Below are positions 23,520 to 32,108 of a DNA stretch of 32,786 nucleotides, piece after piece. This stretch comes from Rhodospirillaceae bacterium (GTDB lineage: Bacteria > Pseudomonadota > Alphaproteobacteria > Rhodospirillales > Rhodospirillaceae), in contig JAIEMI010000055.1 in the NCBI GenBank assembly GCA_019752235.1, positions 1 to 32,786 on the forward strand, in the 5' to 3' direction. The first letter of the stretch is position 1; the number at the start of each line of letters is the position of its first letter. The position numbers and the translations under genes were made by a program. The notes under the pieces are model-generated. The model was not told where the DNA came from and searched no databases. It was given only the letters and a program-made list of their open reading frames with translations.

Positions 23520-25862
23520 TTAGAACTTTGCGGACAACTCTATGCCATATGTCCGCGGTCGCCCCTGATAGTTATAGTCAGGTGCGACGACCTCCTCATA
23601 ATAGCGTTCATTGAGAAGGTTCTTGCCCCAGACTGCGAGAGTCCATCCCTTTGAATGTTCGAGTGCGACCCGGCTATTGACGAAGTTGATAGCATTGCGG
23701 ACCGGAACGCCAACGAATGTACCACCTTCATGGAAATAGGTCTTGCCACGCCGCTGCCAATCGGTGCGCAGCACCACCGCCAAGTCGGTGGTGAGCGGAG
23801 CATCATACTCAAACCCAGAAGTAACTGTCAGCTTGGTGGTATAGGGAACCTGATTACCTACCGCAGCCGGACTTGCCGCATAGGCTTTGATTTCGGCATC
23901 GGTGTAACCAATGCTACCAAATAACTTGAAATTGGAAGCCGGTCGCAGGGTCCATTCCAACTCGGCGCCCATGATATCGACCTTGTCAATGTTGTTCACA
24001 ATCTGCGCATTGACGAGACCGTTGAAGTTGAAGGACTGCAGGTTGTCCGCCCGTGTGTAAAACACCGCGCCATTTAACGTTAGCATTCGGTCAAAAAGGC
24101 TGCTCTTCGCGCCCAACTCATAGCTGGTTGCAACTTCCTTTTTGTAGATGGAGTCCGCCACCTTGGTGCCGGTCAGCGGCGAGATTTCGGTACCAGGTGA
24201 GTTAAAGCCACCTGACCGGAATCCTTGGCCAAACGTGCCGTAGATTTGCAGATCTTCTTCGGGCTTCCAGCGCACAGTGGCCTTAGGCTGGAACTTCTGG
24301 AAGGTCGCTTCTCGGATCGCAGACCCGGTTAAGGGAATGCCAAAGCCGTCTACGCGAAAAGGTGCAACCCGTGGATCAGTTTGCTTGCGGTGATCGCGGT
24401 CGAAACGGCCTGAGAAGGACGCTTCGATCGTGTCTGTCAGATCATAATTCAATTGGCCGAACACCGCCCAAGCGCTGTCATCGTTCACTTCAGCAAAGTA
24501 ACGCGACGTCGGATTGGCCGAATTCGGATCAAAATTAAGCGCAGGCACGATACCGAAGCCGCGATCGGTATTGGTTCCGGTCGTCAGCGAACGGTCCGGC
24601 AGTAGGAAATAGGCCCCGAAAATATAGCGCAGACGGTCTGTAGACGGTGAGGTCAGCCGGACTTCCTGACTCCAGTTTCTAACCTCGTTGCGTTGGAATG
24701 TCGTGTTAAACGGAGCCGCGAACTGTACATCCGCACCATTGGGATCGCCGCTGGGGCCCAGCGCGAACGTGCGCGGATTGTTGCAGGCCGCGAGGCCGTC
24801 GGAGACGGCGCTGAAACCAAATAGATAGCACCTCTGGTTGTTCGAATAGTCGTAGCCGTCGAAGCCTACAGTGAGATCAACGGAGTTGTAGGCCGTCGTC
24901 GAACTAACTACACCGATACTCGTTTGAAGATCCATCTTCAGCGAGAAGTCGAGAAGTTGACGATCATCAAAGCCGAGATTGTTCGATGTCGGCGAGATAA
25001 TGTTGTTAGCGACGTCGACGCTGGCCGCCGGGTCGATGAAGGGACGTCCCGATGCCTGCAGTAATGGACGCACGAAGTAAGCCGCCCCGCCGCGATGTTT
25101 AGAGTAGAAACCGCGTAAATCGACGGCAAAGTTATCCGTTGCATCCCAGTTTAAACGCAGACGGGCGGAAGTGTCCTCGCTCCAATCGACGTTCTTATTA
25201 ACGAAGGTGTTCCGAATGTATCCATCAGTTTTGGAATGGTTGAGGCTCGCCCGAACGAACAACTTGTCATCGATCAGGGCACCGCTGACGGCAGCTAAGG
25301 CGTTGAACGCGTCGCCGTTGCCATAACCGCCCTTAAAGTTCCCGGAGAGATCGTTACTCGGTTTCTTCGTGGTGATGTTGATAGCGCCCGCTATAGCATT
25401 GCGGCCATAAAGCGCACCTTGAGGACCACGCAGCACTTCGATCTGCTGTATGTCGAACAAATCTTGCTTGAATTGAAGCGGGCTAGACAGCAGCACTCCA
25501 TCGATCGAGATCGCGACGGGTGTTTCGCCGTTGCGAATTTCACCGATACCACGGACGTTGATTGATACTGTACCCGCATCCTGCGAATCCGCGATCGTCA
25601 TGTTCGGAATCATCTGAAGGAAGTCTGTCGGCCTGGTGATATTCGCGCGCTCGATGGACTTTTCCGTGATGGCAGTAACCGCCACGGGCGAGTCCTGAAG
25701 CTTTTCTTCGCGCGAACGCGCCGTGACGACGATTTCTTCCTCGACGGACGAAGCGATATCATTCTTTTCTTTAGATGCTTGTGCGTACGCACCAGCCGGC
25801 ATCAAACACATGCCGATGAGCAACGCGGCAAGTGAAGCGCTGCCCTTAAGTCGCGTCTTCAT
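23520..25862 (-). CDS. TonB-dependent outer-membrane receptor (second)
   Basis: A 780-residue TonB-dependent receptor. The ATG at 25862 (MKTRLKGSASLAALLIG) follows GGGGAGTTATC and starts a clear signal peptide ending AGAYAQ; upstream ATGs in the frame add a non-exported stretch. A TonB-box-like EEIVVTARSRE is followed by the plug (SPVAVTAITEKS, INVRGIGE, IEVLRGPQGALYGRNAIAGA) and a barrel ending YGIELSAKF, with the terminal Phe typical of outer-membrane barrels. It is divergent from the hydantoinase operon and followed by an XRE-cupin regulator, so I infer that it imports the substrate of that operon. The two receptors in the window share architecture but differ through the barrel, so they are not a recent duplication. 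Confidence 0.93.
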   Translation of the reverse strand: MKTRLKGSASLAALLIGMCLMPAGAYAQASKEKNDIASSVEEEIVVTARSREEKLQDSPVAVTAITEKSIERANITRPTDFLQMIPNMTIADSQDAGTVSINVRGIGEIRNGETPVAISIDGVLLSSPLQFKQDLFDIQQIEVLRGPQGALYGRNAIAGAINITTKKPSNDLSGNFKGGYGNGDAFNALAAVSGALIDDKLFVRASLNHSKTDGYIRNTFVNKNVDWSEDTSARLRLNWDATDNFAVDLRGFYSKHRGGAAYFVRPLLQASGRPFIDPAASVDVANNIISPTSNNLGFDDRQLLDFSLKMDLQTSIGVVSSTTAYNSVDLTVGFDGYDYSNNQRCYLFGFSAVSDGLAACNNPRTFALGPSGDPNGADVQFAAPFNTTFQRNEVRNWSQEVRLTSPSTDRLRYIFGAYFLLPDRSLTTGTNTDRGFGIVPALNFDPNSANPTSRYFAEVNDDSAWAVFGQLNYDLTDTIEASFSGRFDRDHRKQTDPRVAPFRVDGFGIPLTGSAIREATFQKFQPKATVRWKPEEDLQIYGTFGQGFRSGGFNSPGTEISPLTGTKVADSIYKKEVATSYELGAKSSLFDRMLTLNGAVFYTRADNLQSFNFNGLVNAQIVNNIDKVDIMGAELEWTLRPASNFKLFGSIGYTDAEIKAYAASPAAVGNQVPYTTKLTVTSGFEYDAPLTTDLAVVLRTDWQRRGKTYFHEGGTFVGVPVRNAINFVNSRVALEHSKGWTLAVWGKNLLNERYYEEVVAPDYNYQGRPRTYGIELSAKF

Positions 25863-25951
25863 ATGATAACTCCCCATGAAATGTATTCCCCAGCTGACCA
25901 ATTTGGCGGCGCGGAAGCACATTGCTGCATCGCCCCACGAAAGAATTACCG

Positions 25952-25983
25952 TCAAAATTTTTGATGTCAATTAATTTTTGACA
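25952..25983. promoter_or_regulatory. Tandem AT-rich inverted repeats
   Basis: TCAAAATTTTTGA (25952-25964) is a perfect 6-1-6 inverted repeat. It is followed directly by TGTCAATTAATTTTTGACA (25965-25983), a 6-7-6 inverted repeat with the related core TCAA...TTGA. Two similar dyads side by side, covering TTGACA on both strands, are the layout of a dimeric repressor's operator. Confidence 0.5.
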
Positions 25984-26043
25984 TATTTAATTATTTGATA
26001 TAGCCAATATGCACATGATCGATAGCCGATTCTCAGGCCGGAA

Positions 26044-26062
26044 ATACCCTCATAGAGGGTAT
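26044..26062. promoter_or_regulatory. Perfect 19-bp palindrome, likely operator
   Basis: ATACCCTCATAGAGGGTAT has 8-base arms around ATA with no mismatch. It lies between the AT-rich dyads and the EthD-like gene, 216 bases before that start. I saw no second copy in the window. Size and symmetry suit a dimeric regulator such as the adjacent XRE-cupin protein, which is inference. Confidence 0.55.
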
Positions 26063-26277
26063 ATAGATAGTTTAGAAATTATATGGTGTGTCTGGTTATG
26101 CGTGTTGCTGTGAGCGCCGGGGGAATTCATCTCCTTAGCGAATTTCGAGGTCGCCGCCGGCAACCCACTGGAGGGCATCTCGCGGGGTCGGCGTCAGTGG
26201 CAATGGTCAGGGATCAGGTCTCGTCGATCAATACGCGCCCAGTCGCCGGAACAGTAATCTGTTGAAAACGAGAAAAG

Positions 26278-26619
26278 ATGATCCGCCTAGTAGTCATGTA
26301 CAATCTGCCTGATGGCGCAGACGAGGCCACATTCCTTGAATGGAGGCTTGGACCCCATCAGCGGTCTAACGCCGCTCTGCCCCTAATGCTGCGCACCGAC
26401 TTCGGCCGGATTGTGAAGGCCTGGCCTGACAGCGCCGTTCCCCGATTCCGGTTTGTGATGATCCTGGAATGGCCAAACATGGCTGCATTCGAGCGCGCAT
26501 TCTACGCACCCGAGGTCCAAGCCGGTTTACTCGAAAATATCAAGAAACTCGGAGACTATGAATATTCGATCTCCGAAATACTCATCAGTTCGGAAAATAT
26601 CGAGGCAGAATTATCATGA
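26278..26619 (+). CDS. EthD-domain (dimeric alpha/beta barrel) protein
   Basis: A 113-residue protein with the EthD-like ferredoxin fold: MIRLVVMYNLPDGADEATFL at the start, a His in GPHQRSN, and the strand FRFVMILEWPNMAAFERAFY. Such proteins form small dimeric barrels; some are needed for oxidative degradation, others are stress or ring-opening accessories, and most have no proven reaction. Its TGA overlaps the hydantoinase A ATG (ATGA), so it is translationally coupled as first gene of a four-gene operon. The ribosome site (ACGAGAAAAG) is weak. Confidence 0.75.
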   Translation: MIRLVVMYNLPDGADEATFLEWRLGPHQRSNAALPLMLRTDFGRIVKAWPDSAVPRFRFVMILEWPNMAAFERAFYAPEVQAGLLENIKKLGDYEYSISEILISSENIEAELS

Positions 26620-28631
26620 CCAAATATCGTGTGTCCGCGGATATCGGCGGAACCTTTACTGATTTCGTCTTTGAGGATGAAACCGGCGCCACACGTATCG
26701 GCAAGGTTCCTACTACTCCCCAAAATCCCTCGCGCGGGGTTTTAGACGGGCTGGCCGCCGGGCCTTCTTCGCTTGGCGAGATCGACTTCTTCGTTCACGG
26801 CACGACGGTCGGGCTAAATGCCTTTCTCGAGCGCCGCGGCGCCCGTACCCTACTCCTGATGACCGCTGGCATTTCAGACAGCTACACCATCGCCCGCGGC
26901 CACCGCACCCACCTCTACCAATTGCAGTACCGCAAGCCCGCACAACTCGTTCCGCGCCGCGACGTCTACGAAATCCGCGAGCGTCTTGCTTGGGACGGCT
27001 CGGTGATCGAGCCGCTCAATGAGGCTGATCTTCAAACGGTGATCGAGGTAGTAAGGGCACAAGGCATTCCGGCCATCGCCATCTGCTTCCTGCACGCCTT
27101 CACTAACCAGAGTCATGAGCAGCGCGCCAAGGCCGTGCTAGGCGAAGCCCTACCCGGCGTCTCCATATCTCTCTCCAGCGACATCGCCCGCGAATGGCGT
27201 GAGTACGAGCGAGCGTCTTCCGTTGTCATGGACGCCTACGTCGCCCCAGTGGTTGAACTCTATTTGAAGACCTTGCGGTCTGAACTCAGCTCAGCCGGCA
27301 TGGACAAGACCATTCACGTCATGCGCTCCAGCGGTGGAGTGATGACCGACCGCATTGCGCGCGACCAGCCAATCTCGACGCTGCTGTCGGGTCCGGTCGG
27401 CGGGGCAATTGGTTGCGTGCAACTCGCCAAGGACACCGGTCGCCAGAATCTTCTGGGCGTCGACATGGGCGGCACCTCCTTCGATCTGACCCTCGTCGTC
27501 GATGGAGAGCCACAACTCTCCACAGAGACCGCCCTTGAGGGCCTGCCGCTACTGATGTCAGTTGTCGATATCCCCACGATCGGTACCGGGGGCGGCTCGA
27601 TCGCCTGGATTGAAGCCGGTGGTCTCAGGGTCGGTCCCAAAAGCGCCGGCTCGCAGCCCGGACCGGCCTGTTACGGGCGCGGCGGCACCGAACCCACTGT
27701 CACCGACGCCAATCTCTTTCTGGGCCGCCTGGCAACCAATTCGTTGCTGGGTGGGCGGATGTCGTTGGACGCCACGGCTACGGCGGTAGCTATTGCCAAG
27801 CTGGCGGGGCCGCTCGGTATGAGCAATCTCGAATTGGCCGAGGGAATTCTAGCAATCAGCAATGCCAAGATGGCCGATGCCATGCGCACAATCACGGTGG
27901 AAAAAGGCATCGATCCACGATCGTTCACTCTGGTCGCGTACGGCGGTGCCGGGCCGATGAATGCGGCAGAGCTGGCCTTCGAACTCGATATTCGCGAGAT
28001 TCTGATCCCGCGCTTTCCGGGGACGTTCTCAGCCTGGGGCATGTTGAGGAGCGACATCCGGTCGGACTTTTCGGTCAGCTTCTTCACGATGGCCGACCAG
28101 GTCGATCCGCAGGCGATGCTGGCGACCTGCGAAGCACTTCAGGCGCAGGGGCGCGAGCTTCTTGAGCAGGAGCATGTGCCTGCCGATCAGATGACGTTCG
28201 CTTTATCCGCAGACCTTCGCTATGTAGGCCAAGAGTACACGCTGAGCATCCCATTCGGGCGCGCCAGCGCCATCGCCGACATCTTGAAAGCCTTTCACAT
28301 TGCACACGAGCGCCGGTTCGGCCACGCTCAATCGCAAAATCCGGTCGAGTTCGTTAATCTTCGCTTAGCTGCAATTGGCCGGCTTGCGCGTGCGCGGCAG
28401 GGTTTCGCCTTCACACCTCAGGCACGTTCGCCGCAGATCGGAGAGCGAGACATTGTCTTCGTCAGCCAAGCCATGCGCGCGAAGGTCTACAACCGCGCCC
28501 TCTTCACCGATCAGACCCGCTACCTCGGTCCGGCCGTGATCGAGGAAGAGAGCGCCACCACCTTTGTCCCGCCGGGCTACACTTTTCAACTCGACGACTG
28601 GGGCAATATTCTGATCCAGAAGGAAGCCTGA
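26616..28631 (+). CDS. hyuA: Hydantoinase/oxoprolinase family protein, HyuA-type subunit
   Basis: A 671-residue ATP-dependent hydantoinase A-type subunit. The N-terminal ASKHA-like motif DIGGTFTDFVFED is followed by GTTVGLNAFLERRGA, REWREYERASSVVMDAYVAP, STLLSGPVGGAIG, LGVDMGGTSFDLTLVVDGEP, IGTGGGSIAWI, GPKSAGSQPGPACYGRGG, ITVEKGIDPRSFTLVAYGGA and a C-terminal domain with LRYVGQEYTL. The family cleaves cyclic amides (N-methylhydantoin, 5-oxoproline) with ATP or carboxylates ketones (acetone and acetophenone carboxylases), always together with a B-type subunit. That partner follows two bases downstream. The length is near normal. The sequence alone does not say whether this is amide hydrolysis or carboxylation. 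Confidence 0.92.
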   Translation: MTKYRVSADIGGTFTDFVFEDETGATRIGKVPTTPQNPSRGVLDGLAAGPSSLGEIDFFVHGTTVGLNAFLERRGARTLLLMTAGISDSYTIARGHRTHLYQLQYRKPAQLVPRRDVYEIRERLAWDGSVIEPLNEADLQTVIEVVRAQGIPAIAICFLHAFTNQSHEQRAKAVLGEALPGVSISLSSDIAREWREYERASSVVMDAYVAPVVELYLKTLRSELSSAGMDKTIHVMRSSGGVMTDRIARDQPISTLLSGPVGGAIGCVQLAKDTGRQNLLGVDMGGTSFDLTLVVDGEPQLSTETALEGLPLLMSVVDIPTIGTGGGSIAWIEAGGLRVGPKSAGSQPGPACYGRGGTEPTVTDANLFLGRLATNSLLGGRMSLDATATAVAIAKLAGPLGMSNLELAEGILAISNAKMADAMRTITVEKGIDPRSFTLVAYGGAGPMNAAELAFELDIREILIPRFPGTFSAWGMLRSDIRSDFSVSFFTMADQVDPQAMLATCEALQAQGRELLEQEHVPADQMTFALSADLRYVGQEYTLSIPFGRASAIADILKAFHIAHERRFGHAQSQNPVEFVNLRLAAIGRLARARQGFAFTPQARSPQIGERDIVFVSQAMRAKVYNRALFTDQTRYLGPAVIEEESATTFVPPGYTFQLDDWGNILIQKEA

Positions 28632-28633
28632 CC

Positions 28634-30313
28634 ATGGACGCTCGCGTCATCGGGGCTAGCCCCATTACTACTGAGATTCTTCGCAACGCCTTTGCCTCTA
28701 TCGCCGAGGACATGAACGCGGCTCTCATTCGTAGCGCCTACAGCCCGTTGATCTACGAGGGCAAGGACTGCGCTGTCGCACTGCTGGATCAGGACGGCGA
28801 GGTTCTAGGCCAGTCGCTAGGCGTCCCCCTATTCCTGGGCAACCTATCCCTGTGCGTCCAAGCGACCGCCCAGATGCACGGATGGGACTATTTCCAGGAA
28901 GGCGACGTGGTCTTTCTCAACGATTCCTACATCGCTGGTACACACCTCAACGATGTGACTGTAATTCAGCCCATCTTCTGGCGTGGTCAACGGGTCGGGT
29001 TCGCTACCTCCAGGGCACACTGGCTCGATGTAGGTGGTAAAGACACGAGCCTATCGATCGATTCGACCGAAATCTATCAAGAGGGCATGCGCTGGGCCCC
29101 AACGAAGGTCTATGCCGGTGGCGAGCCGCGCACCGAGATTCTGGACTTCCTGCGCCGCAACAGCCGCTTCGGAGCGACGCTGATTGGAGACCTACACGCA
29201 CAAATCGCCGCAGGCCAGACCGGAGAACAGCGGTTGCGCGCGCTATTGGATCGGTTCGGTTATGACACCGTCCAAGCCGCAAAGCGGGACATCTTTGCTC
29301 AATCCGAACGGCTGGAGCGCGAAGCAGTCGCGGCCATACCGAATGGTCGCTATACCGCGGAAGGTTGTCTGGACAACGATGGCGCAGGTGTCGAACCAGT
29401 GCCGGTCAAGCTTTCTGTCCTAATTGATGGCGATACTATAAGTCTCGACCTTGAGGGATCAGCCGCGCAGACCCGCGGCTCGGTCAACTGCGGCTTTACC
29501 CAGACCATCTCCGCCGCGCGCTTGGCCTTCAAGCTCCTCATCAATCCCGGCCGGCCGGTTGACGGCGGCACCTTCCACACTCTTAAGGTTGCCGCTCCGC
29601 CCAATTCAATCTTCAATGCCCAAGAGCCAGCCGCCTGCGCCTGGTATTTCTCGTCCCTAGGTCTTCTGATTGACCTCTTCCTCAAAGCGATGGCACCGGC
29701 CTTGCCCGACCAAGTCGCCGCAGCGCACTACGGGGATTCAATGGTCATCTCCTTTAACGGGTTCGACGACCGCACAAATGAGCGCTTCCTGGTTGTCGAA
29801 GCAACCACCGGAGGCTGGGGCGCATGGTCATCGGGCGATGGCCAAGATTCCCTGATCAACGAGGTCAACGGCAGCTTCCGCGACTTGCCGGTAGAGATCT
29901 TCGAGCACAAGTATCCGGCTCGGATTCTCAAATACGGCATCCGCGCCGACAGTGGAGGCGCGGGTCAGTACCGTGGCGGAAACGGGACAGTCCGGCAGTA
30001 TCAACTGACGAACGATGCCAACATTTCTCTGTGGTTCGAACGCTCCACGACCCCTGCTTGGGGCCTTTCAGGCGGCGAAGCGGGTCAAGGGCCGGAAGTC
30101 GCGATTCAGCCGCCGGATGGGCGCGAGGAGCGCTTGCTCAAGGTCAACGCCAAGCCGTTGAAGGCTGGGACGATCATAACGGTCGCTACCGGCGGCGGCG
30201 GTGGTTACGGCCCACCGAGCCGGCGAGATCCAGAAGCGGTGCGTCGTGATCTTCTTGACCGCTTCGTCTCGCCCGCTATAGCCAAGGCAACATATGGCGT
30301 CGAGGTGACATGA
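28634..30313 (+). CDS. hyuB: Hydantoinase B/oxoprolinase family protein, HyuB-type subunit
   Basis: A 559-residue hydantoinase B-type subunit, partner of the preceding HyuA. Features are the family start PITTEILRNAFASIAEDMNA, ALIRSAYSPLIYEGKDCAVA, the metal-binding-like FLNDSYIAGTHLNDVTVIQP, FATSRAHWLDVGGKD, the region around GRYTAEGCLDNDG, GSVNCGFTQT, and the Gly-rich TVATGGGGGYGPPSRRDPEA near the end. In characterised family members the A and B subunits form one enzyme. The gap to HyuA is two bases, and its TGA overlaps the amidohydrolase ATG (ATGA), so all are translated together. Confidence 0.92.
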   Translation: MDARVIGASPITTEILRNAFASIAEDMNAALIRSAYSPLIYEGKDCAVALLDQDGEVLGQSLGVPLFLGNLSLCVQATAQMHGWDYFQEGDVVFLNDSYIAGTHLNDVTVIQPIFWRGQRVGFATSRAHWLDVGGKDTSLSIDSTEIYQEGMRWAPTKVYAGGEPRTEILDFLRRNSRFGATLIGDLHAQIAAGQTGEQRLRALLDRFGYDTVQAAKRDIFAQSERLEREAVAAIPNGRYTAEGCLDNDGAGVEPVPVKLSVLIDGDTISLDLEGSAAQTRGSVNCGFTQTISAARLAFKLLINPGRPVDGGTFHTLKVAAPPNSIFNAQEPAACAWYFSSLGLLIDLFLKAMAPALPDQVAAAHYGDSMVISFNGFDDRTNERFLVVEATTGGWGAWSSGDGQDSLINEVNGSFRDLPVEIFEHKYPARILKYGIRADSGGAGQYRGGNGTVRQYQLTNDANISLWFERSTTPAWGLSGGEAGQGPEVAIQPPDGREERLLKVNAKPLKAGTIITVATGGGGGYGPPSRRDPEAVRRDLLDRFVSPAIAKATYGVEVT

Positions 30314-31563
30314 TCGCGCGCGCTGCCGGTAGAACCGTGCTGTCAAATGCCCGCATATTTGATGGAATGTCACGAAAGCTCAGTAAGCCAAAATTCGTCG
30401 TACTATCGGGTGAGCTTATTGAGGGGATCTATGACGCCAAGCCGGGATGTGAGTTTAAGGCAGAAGTAGATGTCGCGAGCCGCACTCTTATGCCGGGCCT
30501 CATCGATGCCCATTTTCACGCATACGCCACTGAAATCGACACGGCGAAATGTAAAGAATTTCCCGCGACATATGAGTCGCAACGGGCACGCATTAATCTC
30601 GAGGCGGCATTACGCCGCGGATTCACGACCGTCCGCGATGTAGGCGGCGGCGATCACGGCACATGGCTTGCCTCTGAAGAAGGTCTGTTTCCCTCTCCAC
30701 GCTTTTTCTATTGCGGTCGGGCATTCAGCCAAACGGGTGGGCATGGCGACAGCCGTGCGCCGCACGAGCCGCACGATATGTGCGGTTGCCGGCCGAGCGG
30801 TGCCTTAGCTGACATAGTCGATGGCGTGGACGCATTGCGCAGGGCGTCGCGCGAGAGCTTACGCCAAGGGGCCCACCACCTAAAAATCTTTATGTCCGGC
30901 GGGATATCATCGCCCAGCGACCCGATCTGGTATTTACAGTTTGCGGATGATGAGATTGCCGCGGTTGTGGACGAAGCACACCGGCGCGGACGTTATGTGG
31001 CCGCCCACGCCTATACTGCAGCCAGTATCGTCCGAGCAGTTCGGCTTGGGGTCAGGTCCATTGAACATGGCAATCTGATCAACGCTGAAGCCGCCGCACA
31101 GGTATCAGAGGCGGGCGCGTTTGTGGTGCCCACACTGGTCACCTATGACGCACTCTATCGGTTCGGCACGCAATCGGGCGCTCCCTCCCACGCGCTAGAG
31201 AAACTTGCCGAAGTGCGTGAGCAAGGCTTAGAGGCTATCCGTATATGCCGCGCCGCTGGCGTGCAATTAGGTTTCGGCACGGACCTTCTGGGCCGTCTGC
31301 ACCACCTTCAGCGTGACGAGTTTCGCCTTCGCGCGCAGGTAGAAAGCCCTTTTGAGATTCTCCAATCTGCCACGTCGTCCAACGCAGCCTTGCTGAATAT
31401 GAAAGGCAAACTAGGGGTGATCTCGCCGGGCGCTTTTGCGGATTTCCTGGTTGTTGATGGCAACCCCGTGGAGGACATCTCTCTACTTTCGTCTGACAGC
31501 AGTGCCATCGTTCAAATATGGACTAGGGGCCAGCCCTTAAAGGGCCTTAACGACCACGCATGA
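30310..31563 (+). CDS. Metal-dependent amidohydrolase (imidazolonepropionase/Xaa-Pro dipeptidase-like)
   Basis: A 417-residue amidohydrolase-superfamily TIM-barrel enzyme. The metal ligands are all visible: His68 and His70 in DAHFHAY, Lys192 in HHLKIFMSGG (the carboxylated Lys position), His233 in AAHAYT, His253 in SIEHGN and Asp325 in FGTDLLG. The N-terminal and C-terminal beta-sandwich strands (LMPGLID, and GVISPGAFADFLVVDGNP) are typical. Relatives hydrolyse cyclic amides, imidazolones or dipeptides. Coupled to HyuB by an ATGA overlap, it may open the ring before the HyuAB step or hydrolyse the carbamoyl product; that order is inference. Confidence 0.9.
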   Translation: MIARAAGRTVLSNARIFDGMSRKLSKPKFVVLSGELIEGIYDAKPGCEFKAEVDVASRTLMPGLIDAHFHAYATEIDTAKCKEFPATYESQRARINLEAALRRGFTTVRDVGGGDHGTWLASEEGLFPSPRFFYCGRAFSQTGGHGDSRAPHEPHDMCGCRPSGALADIVDGVDALRRASRESLRQGAHHLKIFMSGGISSPSDPIWYLQFADDEIAAVVDEAHRRGRYVAAHAYTAASIVRAVRLGVRSIEHGNLINAEAAAQVSEAGAFVVPTLVTYDALYRFGTQSGAPSHALEKLAEVREQGLEAIRICRAAGVQLGFGTDLLGRLHHLQRDEFRLRAQVESPFEILQSATSSNAALLNMKGKLGVISPGAFADFLVVDGNPVEDISLLSSDSSAIVQIWTRGQPLKGLNDHA

Positions 31564-31783
31564 TTAACCCCCCTGTTTATCAGCGAACCCCCGCATAACT
31601 TGAGCGACTGACGTTCATAGAGAGAATAACTGCTTTCGGCGCTAGCCTCCGGTCTGAGGTCTGCGCGCGCGCGTAAAGGAGCTGCTCGTTGTTCTTAACT
31701 GGCCACTCATTGTCGCGTGAGAGCCCGATTCGTTCGATTACCACAGGCCGTAGGGCCCAAATCCATAAACTAGTGAGTTGATA
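31564..31783. other. Intergenic region before the toxin-antitoxin operon
   Basis: I see no gene here. There is a 13-base alternating TGCGCGCGCGCGT tract at 31662-31674, with a small CCTC/GAGG hairpin just before it. No clear terminator for the hydantoinase operon is visible. Confidence 0.4.
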
Positions 31784-31863
31784 TATAATGATATTACGGG
31801 ATTTCTAATATACGACTTGCGTATATTTAGATGCTCCGTATTGTTATAACATACGTAATAACA
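31784..31863 (+). promoter_or_regulatory. Promoter and two operator dyads of the toxin-antitoxin operon
   Basis: A perfect -10 box TATAAT is at 31784-31789; the -35 is poor. Downstream are two dyads: AATATACG (31807-31814) with CGTATATT (31820-31827), perfect 8-base arms around ACTTG, and TGTTAT (31842-31847) with ATAACA (31858-31863). Both contain TACG/CGTA cores. Placement between promoter and antitoxin start fits autorepression by the antitoxin-toxin complex. Confidence 0.6.
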
Positions 31864-31883
31864 CACTGTAAGGAGGCGTCATT

Positions 31884-32108
31884 ATGCAGGCCCTTAAGCT
31901 TATGACGATTGGCAACTCGACAGGTGTTGTCCTGCCAAAGGAAGTTACGGCCAAACTGAAGGTCGAAAAGGGAGACTCTATTTTTCTAACCGAGACCCCT
32001 GACGGATATAAGCTAACTCCATACAGCCCAGAATTTGAGACTCAGATGACTGCCGCTCGCAAGATAATGAAGAAGCGCCGTAATGCTCTGCGTGAGCTTG
32101 CGAAGTGA
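31884..32108 (+). CDS. AbrB/MazE-type antitoxin
   Basis: A 74-residue SpoVT/AbrB-fold swapped-hairpin DNA-binding protein: LKLMTIGNSTGVVLPKEVTA, LKVEKGDSIFLTETPDGYKL, then a basic C-terminal helix (MTAARKIMKKRRNALRELAK) that would bind the toxin. An AAGGAGG ribosome site lies 9 bases before the ATG. The stop overlaps the toxin's GTG start (GTGA). It should neutralise the Doc protein and repress its own promoter at the dyads upstream. Confidence 0.92.
   Translation: MQALKLMTIGNSTGVVLPKEVTAKLKVEKGDSIFLTETPDGYKLTPYSPEFETQMTAARKIMKKRRNALRELAK

Larger units (their letters stand above)
25863..26277. promoter_or_regulatory. Divergent promoter region, TonB receptor / hydantoinase operon
   Basis: The 415 bases between two divergent starts hold no gene. 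The 25945-26085 stretch is AT-rich and carries the repeats listed separately. TTGACA occurs on both strands: minus at 25970-25965, and plus at 25978-25983, the latter followed after 15 bases by TATAGC. Divergent promoters overlapping the repeats are therefore plausible. Confidence 0.5.

Noticed and set aside
4620-25862. The two TonB receptors as a recent duplication
   Set aside because: They share only family motifs in the plug and differ throughout the barrel, so direct duplication is not supported.
31662-31674. Alternating GC tract (TGCGCGCGCGCGT) as a Z-DNA or regulatory element
   Set aside because: Such short tracts are common in GC-rich genomes and nothing ties it to a function.
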